DNA of 64,000 bases from Cohnella sp. WQ 127256 (GTDB lineage Bacteria; Bacillota; Bacilli; Paenibacillales; Paenibacillaceae). Location: contig NZ_JAMZCY010000012.1 of NCBI RefSeq assembly GCF_024519285.1, positions 1 to 64,000 on the forward strand. Direction: 5' to 3'. A program made the translations under genes and the position numbers. Below, one piece after another: positions 61,692 to 64,000 of the stretch. Within the stretch, counting starts at the first letter, position 1. Every line of letters begins with the position of its first letter. The notes under the pieces are model-generated. The model worked only from the letters and a program-made list of their open reading frames with translations, did not search any database and was not told the DNA's origin.

Positions 61692-62984
61692 TAAATTAGT
61701 AATCCCTACAATAAAAAATACCAACGCAATGCATGAAATTCCAATTAGAACTGCGGTGTACAAACTGTACAAAATCCGATCGAGTAAGCGGGCTTTTTTT
61801 TTTAACCAGAGGATGGCTAGAAGTACCATCTGTAAAATGGTTATCGTGACGATGACATATGGCAAGTCATACAATATCTTTTCGTAAATCGTCAATTGAA
61901 ACCGGATATACCTCCCCGTATCAATAAGTCCATTCCAGAAGAATAGACAAATAAGTCCGTTCAATAGGGACGTAACAAACATTGCCGTTGCCCATTTTTT
62001 TCGAAGGAACGGACTGTAGAAGTATCGCACAGCAACAGCAATAAGGAATAAAACCAACAAAGAACCAACGACCCAAAATACTTGCAAAGCAGATTTCGTC
62101 GCAAACGGATTTTGACTATTGCGATCCTTGAGAGCTGGATATGAAATAGGAGCTGCGAACATTTTTTTCAAGTCGAATACTTGAATTTTATTTTTACTCA
62201 GTTCTTCATGGAGATTCCACGTGATCACGTTGTTCGGATCTTGCAAATAAATCGTGGATACGTCACCCGTCGTCAAATTATAGATATTTGAATAAATCGT
62301 TCCTGTATTGTTCGGCCCAGATTGATATGTTGCCTTAAGCAGATCCGTTACCTTTTCGAATGAAGCGTTGTTTTTGTTGTTACTATCCAGCATTTGTTCC
62401 ATTATCATATAGCGTATATCGTTTATCTCTGAAATCCTGGATTGAGGAGCTAGATCAAAGTTTGTCATAAATTGAACGTTATTTTGCGCAGGCAGTACTT
62501 TAATTTGTCCGTCTAGCCATTCCACTATGACCGAACGTCCCGACTTATCAGCAAGCAACACATGTCCATTTACTTCAGGGATATAGAATTCTTTATATAT
62601 ACGAATCGCATCTTCCACATTCGCACTCTCTCGAAGGACCATTTCATTAAAGTCATGGCCAAAAATAGTCGTTTTGAAATATCGTTGTCCTTTAGAATAA
62701 GCAAGGGACTGTATCGTTGTTGTCGCCCAATCCATAACAAAGCCTTGGTCGTTCATTCCACCTTGAGCAACAGCATCCTCAAATCCAAACGCCAGGTAAC
62801 CATAGGACTTCCCATCTGATGGAATAATCCAAGCTTTGGCATTGACGTTAGTACCATCTTCGTTATTTCCTACGAAAACCTGATTACTATCAGCCACACA
62901 TAGAACCGTACAAGCTGACGTCAAAGTCAGATTAGGATAAAAAAACAAAATGAATGCCACAAGCAAAACAACAACTTTCTTCAC
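61689..62984 (-). CDS. Membrane-anchored Ntn hydrolase (C45/linear amide hydrolase type)
   Basis: This ~431-residue protein begins with a signal sequence (VVLLVAFILFFYPNLTLTSA) directly followed by ACTVLCVADSNQVFVGNNED, the N-terminal nucleophile Cys motif of choloylglycine/penicillin-acylase-like Ntn hydrolases, with the GGMNDQGFVMDW block also present. The ~290-residue extracytoplasmic domain is followed by four C-terminal membrane helices from ~300, an unusual addition. Signal removal would expose the cysteine. The start is GTG 62984; longer frames are unlikely. Confidence 0.75.
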   Translation of the reverse strand: MKKVVVLLVAFILFFYPNLTLTSACTVLCVADSNQVFVGNNEDGTNVNAKAWIIPSDGKSYGYLAFGFEDAVAQGGMNDQGFVMDWATTTIQSLAYSKGQRYFKTTIFGHDFNEMVLRESANVEDAIRIYKEFYIPEVNGHVLLADKSGRSVIVEWLDGQIKVLPAQNNVQFMTNFDLAPQSRISEINDIRYMIMEQMLDSNNKNNASFEKVTDLLKATYQSGPNNTGTIYSNIYNLTTGDVSTIYLQDPNNVITWNLHEELSKNKIQVFDLKKMFAAPISYPALKDRNSQNPFATKSALQVFWVVGSLLVLFLIAVAVRYFYSPFLRKKWATAMFVTSLLNGLICLFFWNGLIDTGRYIRFQLTIYEKILYDLPYVIVTITILQMVLLAILWLKKKARLLDRILYSLYTAVLIGISCIALVFFIVGITNL

Positions 62985-63095
62985 CTTACACCCACTCTCA
63001 TTATTAAATATTTGAAAAACCCTCTTATCCTCGAAATCACCTTCAAACGACATCTTCTAAGTTATTTCAGCTAAAGTAAATGTATTCGCGACATC

Positions 63096-63710
63096 CTACT
63101 TACTCCTATTATTGTTCTTCATAAGTTTTGCTATTTCTTGAGCATTGTCATTTTGAATGAGTTCTAAATTTGAAATTACCCTTTCTTGTCGTTCGATTGA
63201 ATGGTTTTGACTCAGTTTCCGTTTGCCCTCGAGTTTATGAATTGTCAATTTAAATCCTACAATTCCTTTCATTAATCCATTAACGAATTCAGTGTTACTT
63301 TCATCGATACGATATGAATCATTTGATTCTTCATATTTTGATACCATTTCATTCAGATCTTCTAATAGTTGAGATTTGTCTTCAATAAGTTCTACTCTTC
63401 CATAAACATGAACAGCAACATAATTCCAAGTTGGTACAGATGCAGTAGTCTCATACCAAGAAGGTGAAATATAACTATGAGCTCCTTGAAAAACAACTAG
63501 TACTTCTTGATGTTCAATATCATTCCATTGGGAATTTGACCTTGCAAAATGACCATATAGGTATCCCTCTTTTTGATTTACTAAGAGCGGTAAGTGCGTT
63601 GCGAACGGTTTCCCATCATGAGTAGAAAACAGAATGCCAAAGCTGTTTTTGTCAATGAACTCATAAATAACCTTCTGATCTTCAACCAAAAAATGCTTTG
63701 GTATGTACAT
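63096..63710 (-). CDS. FMN-binding negative regulator (PaiB-like)
   Basis: This 204-residue protein has a split-barrel FMN-binding fold. MYIPKHFLVEDQKVIYEFID, FATHLPLLVNQKEGYLYGHF, FQGAHSYISPSWYET and VPTWNYVAVHVYGRVELIED are the PaiB signatures, followed by MKGIVGFKLTIHKLEGKRKL. PaiB of Bacillus subtilis affects sporulation and protease genes; biochemical function is unclear. The ribosome-binding site is weak. No paiA-like acetyltransferase adjoins it. Confidence 0.87.
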   Translation of the reverse strand: MYIPKHFLVEDQKVIYEFIDKNSFGILFSTHDGKPFATHLPLLVNQKEGYLYGHFARSNSQWNDIEHQEVLVVFQGAHSYISPSWYETTASVPTWNYVAVHVYGRVELIEDKSQLLEDLNEMVSKYEESNDSYRIDESNTEFVNGLMKGIVGFKLTIHKLEGKRKLSQNHSIERQERVISNLELIQNDNAQEIAKLMKNNNRSK

Positions 63711-63731
63711 TTGATCACATCCGTTATGTTT

Positions 63732-63916
63732 TTATAGGAATTTCATATATCGAGATTGTATTAACGATTTATTCTTTATCCAAACTGTAAAATGGATGTA
63801 GTCCTTTTCATCTGTATAGCTCCATTCCCCATGATCTTCATCACATGAATTGAAAAGGTTCTTCCCTCAAACATGTTTACTTCAGTTTCATCAATAAAAT
63901 GTAGCTTAGTTTTGGA
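63732..63916 (-). pseudogene. Frameshifted C-terminal remnant
   Basis: Two overlapping minus-strand frames read like one protein broken by a frameshift: an upstream piece KTKLHFIDETEVNMFEGRTF, then in another frame DEDHGEWSYTDEKDYIHFTV and a tail ending RYMKFL before TAA at 63734. No start is visible, and an in-frame TGA precedes the first piece. The family is not recognised. Confidence 0.35.
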
Positions 63917-63948
63917 TCATTCAAAAGTTGCGTCTAACATAAATATGG

Positions 63949-63983
63949 AAAAACCCTGCCTTTGAAATATCTCAGCTGGGTTT
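63949..63983 (-). terminator. Terminator of a gene beyond the right edge
   Basis: On the minus strand AAACCCAGC...GCAGGGTTT is followed by TTTCC. It would end a transcript entering from the right of the window, and lies upstream of the frameshifted remnant. Confidence 0.5.
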
Positions 63984-64000
63984 AATAGATACATTTGAGT

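Overview
The window looks like a chromosomal segment of a Paenibacillus-type firmicute (Paenibacillaceae). The signs are S-layer-homology (SLH) surface proteins, a YesM/YesN-type two-component system beside a sugar ABC transporter that has no ATPase of its own, a GH125 mannosidase, separate AdaA and AdaB proteins, strong GGAGG ribosome-binding sites with frequent GTG/TTG starts, and many Rho-independent terminators. No rRNA, tRNA, CRISPR array, phage or replication origin was seen.

Layout. 1-5 kb: the end of an ankyrin protein, an isochorismatase-fold hydrolase, small membrane and hypothetical genes, and three copies of a degenerate intergenic repeat. 5-8 kb: a visibly GC-richer block with a chorismate synthase of the non-Bacillus type, a divergent LysR regulator and an EamA exporter, followed by a divergent MocR regulator. 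9.5-13.3 kb: an S66 carboxypeptidase, a TetR/ABC-2 permease operon with a large palindrome at its head, an orphan CsoR and the stump of a ferredoxin-NADP reductase. 14-19.5 kb: an amino-acid permease/SDR operon, a BlaI-M56 peptidase pair and a class I aldolase. 20-27 kb: two tandem paralogous SLH/GLUG surface proteins with 291-bp repeats. 27-34 kb: a giant pseudokinase-AAA-GAF-LuxR regulator and an ECF sigma/DUF4179 anti-sigma pair.

34.1-35.8 kb holds the clearest unusual structure: a 1648-bp IS1595-like element with 25-bp terminal inverted repeats and an exact 8-bp target duplication. It carries a quinone oxidoreductase as passenger and a transposase that has apparently lost its catalytic core. 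36-38 kb has a DJ-1/PfpI protein and a truncated SARP-type regulator coupled to a HEAT-repeat protein.

38-49.4 kb is a glycan-utilisation locus: sensor kinase, AraC-type response regulator, solute-binding lipoprotein, two permeases and GH125 on one strand, with a divergent large clan GH-A hydrolase. 49.5-51.2 kb pairs a GT2 glycosyltransferase with a PlsY-like acyltransferase. 51.2-54.1 kb is an alkylation-damage module, alkA converging on adaA-adaB. The promoters of alkA and adaA share a 25-bp motif (22 of 25 identical) placed exactly 31 nt before each -10 box, a strong candidate Ada operator. 57.4-59.9 kb is an iclR-SDR-FAH catabolic operon whose regulator seems to start at an ATC codon. 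The remainder is small accessory genes: acetyltransferases, an alpha/beta hydrolase, a phosphotransferase-like kinase, a membrane-anchored Ntn hydrolase and a PaiB-like protein, with several broken genes among them.
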